A DNA stretch of 64,000 nt from Pikeienuella piscinae (GTDB lineage Bacteria; Pseudomonadota; Alphaproteobacteria; Rhodobacterales; Rhodobacteraceae): contig NZ_CP049056.1 in assembly GCF_011044155.1 (NCBI RefSeq), positions 2,232,001 to 2,296,000 on the forward strand. Direction: 5' to 3'. The notes below the pieces were generated by a model. The model had not been told where the DNA came from. It saw nothing but the letters and a program-made list of their open reading frames with translations, and did not search any database. This document shows positions 33,505 to 46,319 of the stretch, piece by piece. The number at the start of each line of letters is the position of its first letter. Position 1 is the stretch's first letter. The translations under genes and the position numbers were made by a program.

Positions 33505-34359
33505 CTACTCGAACGAGGCGCTGATGCTCGGCGTTCCCGGCAGACCCTCATAGGTCAGAGTGACTTTCATGCCCGGCTTCATCGGATGGAGCGGCCCAAT
33601 CGAACCGACCGAGACAAGCGAGCCCGCCTCCAGCTTCAGCCCCTGCCGGCGAAGCACGTCCGCGACCCAGATCACCGCGTTGAGCGGATTGCCGAGCACC
33701 GCCTCGCCCGGCGCTTCGGAAAGCGTCTCCCCTCCGGCTTCGGTCAGGCGGGCCTTCATGTCGGCGAGCATGGCGACGCCGCCCTCGCCTTCCGGTATCT
33801 TGATCAGCGGGCCGAGAACACCTTTCCACGCCCCGACATTGATCGAAGTGATCGCCGCGCCGTCGAGCTTCGAATCGGCGTCCACGACGAGCGCCGGAAG
33901 CTCTAGAAATGGCCGCACGCCACGGATATGCGCCAGCGCCTCCTCCGGCGTTCCGGCGTCCATCACCCCCTCGTCGGCGATCTCGACCACGAGATCGGCT
34001 TCGAAGAGCGGGCGCACGGCCTCGGCGGAGCGCACCACGGCGCCGTCCTCGAGCATCATGTCGCGAAGGAGCGTGCCGATCACCGGCTCGGTGACGCCGA
34101 AAGCCTCCTGCGCCTTTGTCGAGGTCAGACCGGCCTTCCAGCCGACCACCGGCCCGAGATCGGCGGAGAGTTTCTCGGCGACCATGCGCCCGGCGCAGAG
34201 ACCGTCCTCAAGCGCGCCGCCGGCGGCCACGGGCGGCGGCGTCGGCTCGGCGGCCGCGCGCGCGGCGAGGAAGGTGTCGATTGTTTCCGCGTCCGGGCAT
34301 GCGGCCATGGCGGGCGTCACGAGCGTCATGAGAGCGAGGGCGGCGAAGATGGTTCTCAT
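33505..34359 (-). CDS. Exported hydratase-like protein (2-keto-4-pentenoate hydratase/FAH family)
   Basis: A 284-residue protein with a clear Sec signal peptide (MRTIFAALALMTLVTPAMA, cleavage before Ala20) followed by a domain similar to 2-keto-4-pentenoate hydratase: VVGWKAGLTS, FEADLVVEIADEGVM, SINVGAWKGV and GEAVLGNPLNAVIWVADVL. Members of this fold usually act in the cytoplasm on catechol-derived keto acids, so secretion is odd. AGAGGAA precedes the ATG at 34359, which excludes a longer open frame. Acid residues in FEADLVVEIAD sit where the metal is bound in the family. Confidence 0.82.
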   Translation of the reverse strand: MRTIFAALALMTLVTPAMAACPDAETIDTFLAARAAAEPTPPPVAAGGALEDGLCAGRMVAEKLSADLGPVVGWKAGLTSTKAQEAFGVTEPVIGTLLRDMMLEDGAVVRSAEAVRPLFEADLVVEIADEGVMDAGTPEEALAHIRGVRPFLELPALVVDADSKLDGAAITSINVGAWKGVLGPLIKIPEGEGGVAMLADMKARLTEAGGETLSEAPGEAVLGNPLNAVIWVADVLRRQGLKLEAGSLVSVGSIGPLHPMKPGMKVTLTYEGLPGTPSISASFE

Positions 34360-34435
34360 CGAAATTTCCTCTTGAACGTGCGCTGTCGCGACAAGTTTAA
34401 CCCTGAGTGTGAAGAGTTCCAGATATTCTGATCGC

Positions 34436-34660
34436 TTAAAGCCCGCCAAGCGCGCGAAGGCGGCGCTCCAGTTCCTCGACGCGGGCGTCATCCCCGGCGA
34501 CGAGGGCGAAAACCCACGCATGCGTCAACTGGAAGCGCCGCGCGCCAGGGTCGTCGCTGAATACTGCGGCGGCCTTCATGTGCAGCGTGGAGAGGCGCGC
34601 CGCCGCGCTCGTGTCGCCATGGAGACGGGTCAATTCCGCGTCGAGCGTCGCCGCGCGCAT
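34436..34660 (-). CDS. Small hypothetical protein downstream of the Rieske oxygenase
   Basis: A 74-residue, helix-prone protein beginning MRAATLDAELTRLHGD and ending RLRALGGL, with no membrane segment. It starts two bases after the Rieske oxygenase stop, a spacing that strongly suggests co-translation. It was not recognised as a family; the alanine/histidine-rich middle (LSTLHMKAAAVFSDDPGA) gives no motif. The tight coupling suggests an accessory role to the oxygenase. Confidence 0.65.
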   Translation of the reverse strand: MRAATLDAELTRLHGDTSAAARLSTLHMKAAAVFSDDPGARRFQLTHAWVFALVAGDDARVEELERRLRALGGL

Positions 34661-34662
34661 CG

Positions 34663-35817
34663 TCAGGCCGCCAGTCGCGCCGCCACCCAAGCGTGAAAGG
34701 CGTGGGTCGGGCTGTCCATCACCGCCGAGAAGACCCCGCCGCGGAAGCCCGGCGCGCCACGTCCGCGTTGCATCCCCTCGGTGACGAACACGTCCTCCGA
34801 CAGCACGGTCTTCCAGCGCGCGGCGTTCTCGACCCGCATGGCGTGATACTCGGGCGCGCGCGCCGCCTCCTCGGTGGTGTAGTAAATCTCGATCCGCTCG
34901 ACGGTGCGGTCATACGCCTTGGGGTCGAGATGCGCAGCCCAGACATGGTCGCGGTGCACCGAGAAGAACGTGTTCGGATAGAAGCACGGATACTCGGCCG
35001 AACGTTCCCACCGCGCCGGCAGGCCGGGGAAATCGGGGAAGGCTTTCGGCCCGTAATCGGGGTTGTAGACCCGCGTGCCCTGACCCGAAAATCCGCCCCG
35101 CTCCTCCAGATGGTAGTGGTCCTCGAGCTTCGAGTAGGCGTTGAGACCGGGATGCACCCAGGGGAGGTGATAACTCTCCGCGTTATTCTCCAGAATCAAC
35201 TTCCAGTTGGTCTTCAGGTCAAAGGAGAACCCGCTTTCCCCCCCGCCGTGGAAGATGGGCCGGTCAACGAAATCGGCGAGTTGCGCCCGGAGCCCGGCCG
35301 ACCAGTCGTTGAAATCCGGGGCCTTGCCGTCGAGATTGACGAAAATGACATCCAGCAACATCGCCGAGCGCAGCTCGCTTAGCCCCGTCGTCTCCGGATT
35401 CACCGATTCGTGCGTGTTGATTCCCGGCCCGCCGACATGCGGAGTCGCCCTGAGGCGTCCGTCGAGACTGTAACACCAAGAATGGTAGGGGCAGCGGATC
35501 ACGCCGCCGAAATTGCGTTTCTTCTCCACGAGAATCATGCCGCGATGGCGGCAGACATTCTCGAAAACGCGGACCGCGCCGGACCTGTCGCGAACCATCA
35601 GGAGCGGAACGCCGAGATAGTCGATCGGCGCCGCATCGCCGGCCTCCGGAATGTCGGCGCCGAAGCCGATGGAGGCCCAGCCGGAATGGAAAATCTTCTC
35701 GCGCTCCAGCGCCAGCGCCTCCGCGCTGGAGTAGAGCGCGCTTGGCAGCCCTCTGGCATCGGCGACGGGCTGCATGACGGCGGCGAGATCGGCGACGAAA
35801 GCTGGGGACGACAACAT
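34663..35817 (-). CDS. Rieske non-heme iron oxygenase, alpha subunit
   Basis: A 384-residue terminal oxygenase. The Rieske cluster ligands are CRHRG (about residue 89) and CPYHSWCYSLDG (about 109), and the mononuclear iron site includes NNAESYHLPWVHP (about residues 213-225). The overall length and layout resemble choline monooxygenase and glycine-betaine or carnitine oxygenases, which demethylate or hydroxylate quaternary amines. GAGGAG lies upstream of the ATG. No reductase gene is adjacent. The product may supply the PhyH/hydratase pathway downstream on the same strand. Confidence 0.9.
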   Translation of the reverse strand: MLSSPAFVADLAAVMQPVADARGLPSALYSSAEALALEREKIFHSGWASIGFGADIPEAGDAAPIDYLGVPLLMVRDRSGAVRVFENVCRHRGMILVEKKRNFGGVIRCPYHSWCYSLDGRLRATPHVGGPGINTHESVNPETTGLSELRSAMLLDVIFVNLDGKAPDFNDWSAGLRAQLADFVDRPIFHGGGESGFSFDLKTNWKLILENNAESYHLPWVHPGLNAYSKLEDHYHLEERGGFSGQGTRVYNPDYGPKAFPDFPGLPARWERSAEYPCFYPNTFFSVHRDHVWAAHLDPKAYDRTVERIEIYYTTEEAARAPEYHAMRVENAARWKTVLSEDVFVTEGMQRGRGAPGFRGGVFSAVMDSPTHAFHAWVAARLAA

Positions 35818-35982
35818 GGCCTGGCTCCTCGAATCCTTTCTCCTCTATCGCCGGGCGCAAATCAGGCGGCGCGCTTCTTCGCGACATGGCGCGACGGGAT
35901 TTCGACGCAGTGCACCGCCGCACCCATCCGCGTGAACTCCATCTTAACCTTGCGTTCCTAATTCGTTCACTAGCTGTGGTGT

Positions 35983-36011
35983 TTGAGACTCCGTCAAGCC
36001 CAAAATATAGC
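35983..36011 (+). promoter_or_regulatory. Promoter of nrdJ
   Basis: TTGAGA (35983-35988), a 17-base spacer and TATAGC (36006-36011) form a good sigma-70 promoter. Transcription would begin near 36018, giving a leader of about 205 nt. Confidence 0.7.
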
Positions 36012-36126
36012 GCGCATGTCGAATAAATCCGTTGACCCTGAGGGCCCTCTCAACCAGAGTTTGTGTCCCGGCGCGAGAAAGCCACCGCATCTGGTGATGT
36101 AGCGGACCGGGAATTTAATGAGCGAA

Positions 36127-36147
36127 CCGGCGCGATCAACGCGCCGG
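36127..36147 (+). promoter_or_regulatory. Leader hairpin before nrdJ
   Basis: CCGGCGCG (36127-36134) and CGCGCCGG (36140-36147) pair perfectly around ATCAA. A second hairpin, GGCCTG (36194-36199) with CAGGCC (36204-36209), lies 17 bp before the start. They may modulate translation or transcript stability. Confidence 0.45.
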
Positions 36148-36225
36148 CGTAAGGAACGCGGCGCGCAACGTCTCGCCGTGAACGAAGACATGCGGCCTGA
36201 AACCAGGCCAGCAAGGGACATAGTG

Positions 36226-39882
<3,657 letters not shown>

Positions 39883-39978
39883 AACGGCGAGGGCGCGAAG
39901 GCGCTCCGTCAGCCGGCGGAACAGGCCGCAGGCGAAACCCGGGCAGAAAAGAAGCCTGACAACAAAGAACTCCCTCAG

Positions 39979-40004
39979 CGGCGCCTTCGGGCGCCGTTTT
40001 TTTT
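39979..40004 (+). terminator. Rho-independent terminator of nrdJ
   Basis: CGGCGCC (39979-39985) pairs with GGCGCCG (39990-39996) around a TTCG tetraloop, followed by eight T residues (39997-40004), about 100 bp after the nrdJ stop. Confidence 0.9.
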
Positions 40005-40171
40005 CTGAAGCCGAAGCATCAGAGGCTCGCCCGGACCTCATCCGCGCGAACCAAGCTCAGCGCGGCGTATGCGCGTGCGCCGTTCGGGCGCTCTCTGAGA
40101 CGGCCCGCCCGCTATCGGCGCGCTTCGAGATTCGGGGCGGAACGGAACGAGCCGCGCATGGCGGCGCGCGT

Positions 40172-42490
40172 TCAGCGAAATATGTAGACCGGACTTGTCC
40201 AGGCGCGGGTTCCGTCTTCCAGCGTAACGCGGATATAGACAGGGTTGTCGCGCCCGCCTTCAACCATGAGGGCGCGGCTGAACCTCAGCGAGCGGCTCCG
40301 GTTCTCGTCAGGCAAACGGAACAGTTTGAGAAACCGGGGCAATTCGGCCGAAGCGTCGTAAACGGTGTCCTCGAAGCCGATCTCCCGTATCGGGATATCG
40401 AATGAGATCAATGGCGTCCGGACCGCGAGCGTCCCGGCGGACGCATCGCTTAGGACAAGATCCGCTCCGCCGGCGTTGCCGGTGGTCAGAGCTTCCCAGC
40501 GGATCTCTCGCGCGGAGACACGGTCGAGCGACTTGTCGCGATTCAGGAAATTGATCGGCACAGCCGCTTCGATCGTATTGTCGGAAACGGTCGCGCCGCC
40601 ATCCCAGATCACCTGGCGAAACCGGCCTCGATATTCCGCGCCCTCCCAGTGCAGGCGAATTCTCGCGCCGAGGTCCTCGGGCGCGTAGGGTCGGATCGTC
40701 TCCACCAGTTCAAGGCCGTTGAAGATGTCGACCCGCTCAATCGGAGATTTCGCTTCGATCGAAACCGCAAGCTGCGCGTCGCCCTCGGGCAAATGCACGA
40801 TATCGCCCATCATCGCTTCCCGAGCGGGATGAGACGTCGCCGGCCCCAGCGCCGGATCGTCGTGATAGATCGCCGCCGGGGCGTCGAAACCTGTCGTGAG
40901 AGAAATCGCCATACGGCCGGCGTCGCCGCCGGTCGTGCCGTAGTGGCGGCGCTTGCGCATGCAGTCGAGAAGCGCGGGGCGCGTCAGTTCGGGCATGTTG
41001 AAACACGTCAGACCGCCTATCGCGCCGAACTTTCCGGCGCCGGGATAGCTCGCGCCCGGGCGTCCCTTGTGACCGTCCGAATTGGCGACGACTCCAACAC
41101 GATAGCCGAGCTTCAGCGCGTCATGAAGGAGCCATTCGAACGTGCCCCAAGAGGAATGCACCTCCACCGAGCGCTCGAAACGGCCGTCATGGGCGATGCG
41201 GATATCGGCGTAGCGCCCGCCGCAATGGGCGTAGCAGATCGTGTCGAACTCTTCGTCCCGCGCGAGCGCTTCGAACAACTCGCCTGCCGTGAAACAGTCG
41301 GTGTCGACACCGCTCCGATCGCCGATCAGGGCATGGGAGGAGCGACGGATCCTCCGCCCCTCCTCGGGGAAGAACACGTTGCGGTCGCCGCCGAGCGACG
41401 TGTTGCCGGACCACTCGTAGCCGGGAAGCGCGATGAACGCGCCCGGCGCGTCGAATTCCGCGGTGATGCGGTTCAATTCTTCCCAGAACTCGTCGGTGAT
41501 CTGGAAGTCATTGCCTTGATGACCGCAGGCGTCGACCCAGGCCTTGTCGCGTGCGAACGCGAAATATTCGCGCGCACTGCCAGTGCCGATGGTTTCCTCG
41601 GACTGGCCATGAAGATCGGCCCAGAAATGAACGAGATCGACATCCTCGACAAGCAGGGGGTTGGTGCGGGCGACGATTGCGCCCGCCTCGTCCCTGATCG
41701 TGATCGACACCTTGCCCGGCTCGGCGATGCGGAGATCCGGAACCGTGACCGAAAACGCGCCGTTGGCAAAGGTGACGCTCTCGGGAAGCCCTTCGATCGG
41801 GCGGTCGGCCTCCAGCCGGAATACGCCGCGGCAGCGATCAGACGGATTACCCCATTTGTCTTCGCCCTTGAGTTTGAGGGCGAAGCCCTCGCCCGGGCGA
41901 CGCAGCGTTGGAAGCACCGCGACGAAGCGTTCGGGCGGGCCGGGAACGATGGCGATGGTCGGTTGCACCGGCAGCGGCTGAAAGTTGAAGGTCGCGATCG
42001 GGTCCGCCAGCACGCGGAACTCAAACGTCTCTTCGCAGAAAGTCTGAAGCCGCATTCCCGGACCGCCGTGATCGGTGACGCCGAAACGGGCGATGATCTT
42101 GTCGCCCTCCTGCAGAAATCCTTTCACGACCTTGATCCAGAGCGTGCGGTCCCAGGGTCGCACATTGCCCTTGGGGTCCCAGCGCAACTGGAGTGTGGCG
42201 CCGTTGGACGCCTCGACCGTGCAGAAACCGGCGCCGGCGGGGTCCTCGAATTGCGGATTCCCCTGATCGGACGCGAAGCGAAAACAGATACGCAGGCTGC
42301 CCGAATCGTCGATCCCGAACTTTCCAGCCGTATAGGTGAGTGTGAAGGAGGCGTAAGAACCCGCCTCAAAGCGGCCGGCGGGGGAAATCTCCGCATGGCC
42401 GAGATGGGCGGGGTCGATCGCATCGCGCACGACGCCGCTGTTCATGTCTTCCCACGGGCGGGACGGCGTATGGCTCTGGGCTTTGGTCAT
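40172..42490 (-). CDS. DUF3604 family protein (PHP-like metal-dependent hydrolase)
   Basis: A 772-residue protein. The N-terminal third is a beta-rich region; the central part carries a PHP-like site: FWADLHGQSEET (about residue 290), ACGHQGNDFQI, CYAHCGGRYAD and VVANSDGHKGRPG, whose His and Asp residues fit a polynuclear metal centre. DUF3604 proteins are thought to be hydrolases, but substrates are not established. No signal peptide is seen. AAGAAGG precedes the ATG. It is the last gene of the GntR-TRAP operon (57 bp after dctM), so it may hydrolyse the imported compound or a derivative. Confidence 0.82.
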   Translation of the reverse strand: MTKAQSHTPSRPWEDMNSGVVRDAIDPAHLGHAEISPAGRFEAGSYASFTLTYTAGKFGIDDSGSLRICFRFASDQGNPQFEDPAGAGFCTVEASNGATLQLRWDPKGNVRPWDRTLWIKVVKGFLQEGDKIIARFGVTDHGGPGMRLQTFCEETFEFRVLADPIATFNFQPLPVQPTIAIVPGPPERFVAVLPTLRRPGEGFALKLKGEDKWGNPSDRCRGVFRLEADRPIEGLPESVTFANGAFSVTVPDLRIAEPGKVSITIRDEAGAIVARTNPLLVEDVDLVHFWADLHGQSEETIGTGSAREYFAFARDKAWVDACGHQGNDFQITDEFWEELNRITAEFDAPGAFIALPGYEWSGNTSLGGDRNVFFPEEGRRIRRSSHALIGDRSGVDTDCFTAGELFEALARDEEFDTICYAHCGGRYADIRIAHDGRFERSVEVHSSWGTFEWLLHDALKLGYRVGVVANSDGHKGRPGASYPGAGKFGAIGGLTCFNMPELTRPALLDCMRKRRHYGTTGGDAGRMAISLTTGFDAPAAIYHDDPALGPATSHPAREAMMGDIVHLPEGDAQLAVSIEAKSPIERVDIFNGLELVETIRPYAPEDLGARIRLHWEGAEYRGRFRQVIWDGGATVSDNTIEAAVPINFLNRDKSLDRVSAREIRWEALTTGNAGGADLVLSDASAGTLAVRTPLISFDIPIREIGFEDTVYDASAELPRFLKLFRLPDENRSRSLRFSRALMVEGGRDNPVYIRVTLEDGTRAWTSPVYIFR

Positions 42491-42547
42491 TTCATACCTT
42501 CTTGATTCCGGGTCGTTCGTATCGCCACCGCGCGACGGATCGCGCCG

Positions 42548-43819
42548 CTATCCCAGCAATCGCACGAGGAACAGGGAGACTGGCGGGAAATAGGTGATCA
42601 GCATCAGATCCAGCAGCAGCACTAGGATGAAGGGCCAGATCATCATCACGATGCGTTCGATCGACACTTTCGTGATCGCCGAGGCGATGAAGAGATCGAC
42701 GCCGAGCGGCGGCGTGACCGTTCCGATGCTGAGATTGACGCAAACGATGATTCCGAACAGCACCGGGTCGATCCCGAAGCTCATTGCTGTCGGATAAAGA
42801 ATGGACGTGAAGATCACGATCGCAGCCGCCGCGTTCATCAGACAACCGACGATCAGAAGAAAGATGTTCACCAGAAGCAGATAGACCACCGGCCCCCCGG
42901 CGGCTTCGGCCAGATAGCGCGACACGCCCTGCGGAATCTGGTCGATGGTGATCAGCCAGGCGAAAACGCCTGCCGAGTTCATGATGAACATGACCACCGC
43001 CGAGGAGATGACCGCGCGCGAAAACGCGCGATAGAGCGCAGCCAATTTCAATTCACCATACGCCGCGCCAACGATCAGCCCGTAGAAAGCGGCGACGATC
43101 GCCGCTTCGGTCGGCGTGAATACGCCGCCATAGATCCCGGAAAGGATGATGACCGGCATCAGCAGCGGCCAGAACGCCGACTTGAAGCTGGTCCAGATCG
43201 TCGGGTAGCCGGCGAACGGCTCGGGTTCGACACCTTCTCGGCGCGCGAGGACGCGATTGAGCAGCAGAAGGCTAAGGCAGATCAGAATCCCCGGCGCCAG
43301 CCCCGCGAGAAAGAGATCGGCGATGGAGACGCCGGTGACCACCCCATAGAGGATCAGCAATATGCTGGGTGGGATGATCATCCCCGTAACGCCAGCCGCG
43401 GCGACCGTCGCCGCGGTGTATTGCGGGCGATACCCCTTCTCGCGCATCGGCTCGTTCATCACGCCGCCGATGGCCGCCACCGTCGCGGCGTTGGATCCGG
43501 ATAACGCGGCGAAGAAACTGGAGGCGAGGATCGCCACCGCCCCGAGTCCCCCGGTCAAGTGTCCGACCAGCGACGCGGCGAAATTCACCAGCCGCCGCGA
43601 CATGCCGCCGAGCGACATGATCTCGCCCGCCAGAATGAAGAACGGAACGGCGAGAAGCGGAAAGGAGTTGTTGGTCGAGAACATCCGCTGGACGACGATC
43701 TCGAGATTGATATCGCTCACCACCAGCCCGACGACGCTGGCTAGCCCCAGCGCTACCGCGATCGGCGCGCGAAGCAGCATGAGGCCGATCAGGACGCCGA
43801 AGATCACGGCGGCCGTCAT
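42548..43819 (-). CDS. dctM: TRAP transporter large permease (DctM)
   Basis: The 423-residue large membrane subunit of a tripartite ATP-independent importer that uses an ion gradient. About twelve helices, with the family segments VPFFILAGEIMSLGGMSRRLV, FFAALSGSNAATVAAIGG and PPSILLILYG, plus TPPLGVDLFIASAI near the end. The ATG at 43819 is supported by GAGGCG and by the normal length; the frame is open further into dctQ. It follows dctQ with a 28-bp gap. Confidence 0.94.
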   Translation of the reverse strand: MTAAVIFGVLIGLMLLRAPIAVALGLASVVGLVVSDINLEIVVQRMFSTNNSFPLLAVPFFILAGEIMSLGGMSRRLVNFAASLVGHLTGGLGAVAILASSFFAALSGSNAATVAAIGGVMNEPMREKGYRPQYTAATVAAAGVTGMIIPPSILLILYGVVTGVSIADLFLAGLAPGILICLSLLLLNRVLARREGVEPEPFAGYPTIWTSFKSAFWPLLMPVIILSGIYGGVFTPTEAAIVAAFYGLIVGAAYGELKLAALYRAFSRAVISSAVVMFIMNSAGVFAWLITIDQIPQGVSRYLAEAAGGPVVYLLLVNIFLLIVGCLMNAAAAIVIFTSILYPTAMSFGIDPVLFGIIVCVNLSIGTVTPPLGVDLFIASAITKVSIERIVMMIWPFILVLLLDLMLITYFPPVSLFLVRLLG

Positions 43820-43847
43820 GTCGGGCGCCTCTCGCCGACGCGTCGTC

Positions 43848-44348
43848 TCACTGGCCGTCCTCCCTGAGCGTGGCGGCCGGAGCGAAAAGCTGGCGCAGCA
43901 GCAATTCGACCGCGTAGATCGTGAGGAAAGCCATGCCCGCCGGCGCCGCCGCGTAGACCCATGACATCGAGACCTCCAGCGCCGGTGAAATCTGCGGCCA
44001 CACCCGCACCGTGATCTGCGCGCCGTAGACGAGCACGATGACGAAGAAGACGAGCCCGGCCCCGGTGGCGATGAGCAATGCGGCCTTGCGCCAGAGGTCT
44101 GGAAGGCGGTCCACCAGCGCGCCGATCGCCGCATGCGCGTTGCGTCGGTAGGTGACCGCAGAGCCGAGCGCGATCATCCAGACGAAAAGATAACGGATCA
44201 ATTCGTCCGGAAAGGCGAGCGAACTGTCGAGCACGAAACGGAACACCACAGTGGCGACGCCGAGCACGAACATCACCACGAACGAGGCGACGCAGGCCGC
44301 CACAAGCAGGGCTTCGCTGCCATCGAGCAATCTTTGCAGGATACGCAT
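43848..44348 (-). CDS. dctQ: TRAP transporter small permease (DctQ)
   Basis: A 166-residue, four-helix membrane subunit that bridges the large permease and the binding protein. It shows the family DELIRYLFVWMIALGSAVTYRR segment (about residues 47-69). A strong GGAGGGGGGAGG precedes the ATG at 44348. It lies between dctP (32 bp upstream) and dctM (28 bp downstream) in the standard P-Q-M order. Confidence 0.92.
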   Translation of the reverse strand: MRILQRLLDGSEALLVAACVASFVVMFVLGVATVVFRFVLDSSLAFPDELIRYLFVWMIALGSAVTYRRNAHAAIGALVDRLPDLWRKAALLIATGAGLVFFVIVLVYGAQITVRVWPQISPALEVSMSWVYAAAPAGMAFLTIYAVELLLRQLFAPAATLREDGQ

Positions 44349-44380
44349 GCCTCCCCCCTCCTTGCGGCGGCTTCGCGCGA

Positions 44381-45430
44381 CTACTTCGTGTCGACCACAG
44401 ACTGGATCAGTTCGGCGCCGATCTTGTCGCGATACTCATCCCAGACCGGCTCCATCGCCTTCTGGAACGCGGCGGTCTGTTCCGGCGTCAGCCGGGTGAC
44501 AGTCATGCCGTCGGCCTCCATTTCGGAGAGATAAGCACCCTCGACCTTGTTCAGCTCCTTGCGCTCCCATTCCTGGGTTTCCTGCGCTGTGTCGCTGAAG
44601 AGAGTCTTGACGTGCTCCGGGAGACCGCCCCACATCTTGTCGTCGGCGAGGAACATGATGCCGGCCCATTGGTGGTTCGAAAGCGTGATGTTTTTCTGAA
44701 CCGTGTCAAAGCCGAACGCCTTCACATTGCCGATGGGGTTGTCCTGACCGTCGACCGTGCCCTGCTGAAGGCCGGTGAACACCTCGCTGATCGCCATCGG
44801 CGTCGGGTTGGCGCCCAGCGCCTTGAAGGTGGCGACATTGAGCGGGTTGTTCACGACGCGGAACTTGATCCCCTCCATGTCTTCCGGCTCTTCGACCTTG
44901 GTATTGGCCGTTGTGATGGTGCGAAAGCCGCTCTCGAACATCGCCAGGGTCCGGATGCCGGTTTTCTCCAGCATGTCGGCATAGAGCTTTTGCCCGACCG
45001 GACCATCGGAGACCGCGTAGGCGTGCGCGCTGTCGCGGAAAATGAACGGCAGGTAAAAGATGTCGAGCGGCGGATAGAAGCTGGCCACATTGGTCGTCGG
45101 CACCAGCGCGAAATCAACAACGCCGATCTGGATCGCCTCGACCAGATCGCGGGAGGACCCGATGGTGTTGTTGGGAAAGACGTTGATCTTGATCTTTCCA
45201 TCGGTCCGCTCGGCGATCTTGTCGGCGAACATTTGCGCGCCCTGCGCGAGCGGGTGGCTTTCGGCGTATGGATGGCCGAACTTCATCTCCATCTCGGGAT
45301 AGTCCTGCGCCAGCGCCGGCGCGGCCGACAGCCCCAACAGGACGCCGGCGCCAAGCGCCAGTCGCTTCAGGGACGATCCGGCCCGCATCCGTGGCCCGGC
45401 AGGTTCATGCGTCAATCGAATACTCATCAT
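44381..45430 (-). CDS. dctP: TRAP transporter substrate-binding protein (DctP family)
   Basis: The periplasmic solute receptor, 349 residues. After a twin-Arg-free signal peptide (hydrophobic core LALGAGVLLGLSAAPALA, cleavage before Gln) it shows KFGHPYAESHPLAQGAQMFAD and the Arg-containing ligand loop GIKFRVVNNPLN (about residue 165), whose Arg normally binds the ligand carboxylate. The third of four clustered ATGs (45430) is chosen since GGAG lies 6 bases upstream. An organic-acid ligand is expected; the ComA-like neighbour hints at a sulfonate, but this is inference. Confidence 0.92.
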   Translation of the reverse strand: MMSIRLTHEPAGPRMRAGSSLKRLALGAGVLLGLSAAPALAQDYPEMEMKFGHPYAESHPLAQGAQMFADKIAERTDGKIKINVFPNNTIGSSRDLVEAIQIGVVDFALVPTTNVASFYPPLDIFYLPFIFRDSAHAYAVSDGPVGQKLYADMLEKTGIRTLAMFESGFRTITTANTKVEEPEDMEGIKFRVVNNPLNVATFKALGANPTPMAISEVFTGLQQGTVDGQDNPIGNVKAFGFDTVQKNITLSNHQWAGIMFLADDKMWGGLPEHVKTLFSDTAQETQEWERKELNKVEGAYLSEMEADGMTVTRLTPEQTAAFQKAMEPVWDEYRDKIGAELIQSVVDTK

Positions 45431-45503
45431 TCTCATCTCCATTTGTTGGTTAGGGTCCCGGGCCGTTCCTCCGGCCTTCTCGCCGACGCCGCGCGCCGAA
45501 GTT

Positions 45504-46319
45504 TCATCCCTTCATCGCCTGTTTTCCCGCGCCGGGCGGGCCCGCGACGCCCAGCCCCGAGCGCGTCGTCTCGAGATCGAAAAGCGTGTCGAACGCGACA
45601 TTGCCAAGGTTCACGTCCGGCCCCAGCGCCCTCACAAGGAGTTTGGCCATGTCGTCGATCATGTGGTGCGAGACATTGCTGATCCAGGGGCCGGGCAGCT
45701 CGATCAGAACACGCGACATGTCCAGCCGCTCCCTGATTCCCGCCAAGAGTTCATGGTTGACGCCATCGGCGGAGATCAACTCCGCCGCCTCCACCAGCAC
45801 CAGGCTCGCTCCCGCGTCGAAACTGATCTCCGCCTGACGCGCCAGCGTCTCCAGATCGGTCTCGTTCTCTTTCGATCCGACCTCGCCGAATACTTTCAAA
45901 CCAGCGGCGACCGCCCCGCTGATCAGCGCGTGGCGGCGCTCATCGGTCAGCGGCACCACGTTGTCGGAAACCTCGATCGCCGTGAACCCCAGCGCCAGCG
46001 CCTCCTCCCAGTAACGCGGCACGGCGTCCTGCCGGCTGGTGTGGATCACGTATTCCAGGAACTGACCGCCGGGAAAGACGTCGAGACCGTGCTCGCGATA
46101 GAGCGCGATTTTCCGCTTGAGATAGTCGCGGGGATAAAGACGCGAGCCGCCGGTCTTGATCTTGGCGATGTCGACATAGGGACCCGCCAATTCCAGCATG
46201 TCGGCGGCGCGGCCGAGCGGAACCCCGGAGTCGATCGTCATGGTCAGACCCGCCGCGCGCGGTTTGGCGGATGTGCGCCCCTCCGGCGCTGGGAGAAAAT
46301 CGAACGCGTAGCGCGTCAT
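45504..46319 (-). CDS. Phosphosulfolactate synthase (ComA)-like protein
   Basis: A 271-residue TIM-barrel protein similar to ComA, which adds sulfite to phosphoenolpyruvate. Visible family segments include GVPLGRAADMLELAGPYVDI, KIKTGGSRLYPR, FPGGQFLEYVI, GFTAIEVSDNVVPL and FGEVGSKE. Its ATG overlaps the GntR stop by four bases, so regulator and enzyme are coupled. Downstream is a TRAP transporter. Coenzyme M is not expected in this organism, so the enzyme may instead belong to sulfonate metabolism, or catalyse a related reaction. Confidence 0.82.
   Translation of the reverse strand: MTRYAFDFLPAPEGRTSAKPRAAGLTMTIDSGVPLGRAADMLELAGPYVDIAKIKTGGSRLYPRDYLKRKIALYREHGLDVFPGGQFLEYVIHTSRQDAVPRYWEEALALGFTAIEVSDNVVPLTDERRHALISGAVAAGLKVFGEVGSKENETDLETLARQAEISFDAGASLVLVEAAELISADGVNHELLAGIRERLDMSRVLIELPGPWISNVSHHMIDDMAKLLVRALGPDVNLGNVAFDTLFDLETTRSGLGVAGPPGAGKQAMKG

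Larger units (their letters stand above)
35818..36225. other. Intergenic region with nrdJ promoter and leader
   Basis: About 400 bp separate the divergent Rieske oxygenase and nrdJ. It contains the nrdJ promoter (35983-36011), a leader of about 205 nt and two perfect hairpins (36127-36147 and 36194-36209). No credible gene or recognisable cobalamin riboswitch was seen. Confidence 0.6.

Noticed and set aside
36018-36225. Cobalamin riboswitch in front of nrdJ
   Set aside because: A GCCACCG-like string is present, but the ordered conserved segments and B12 box of that riboswitch were not found.
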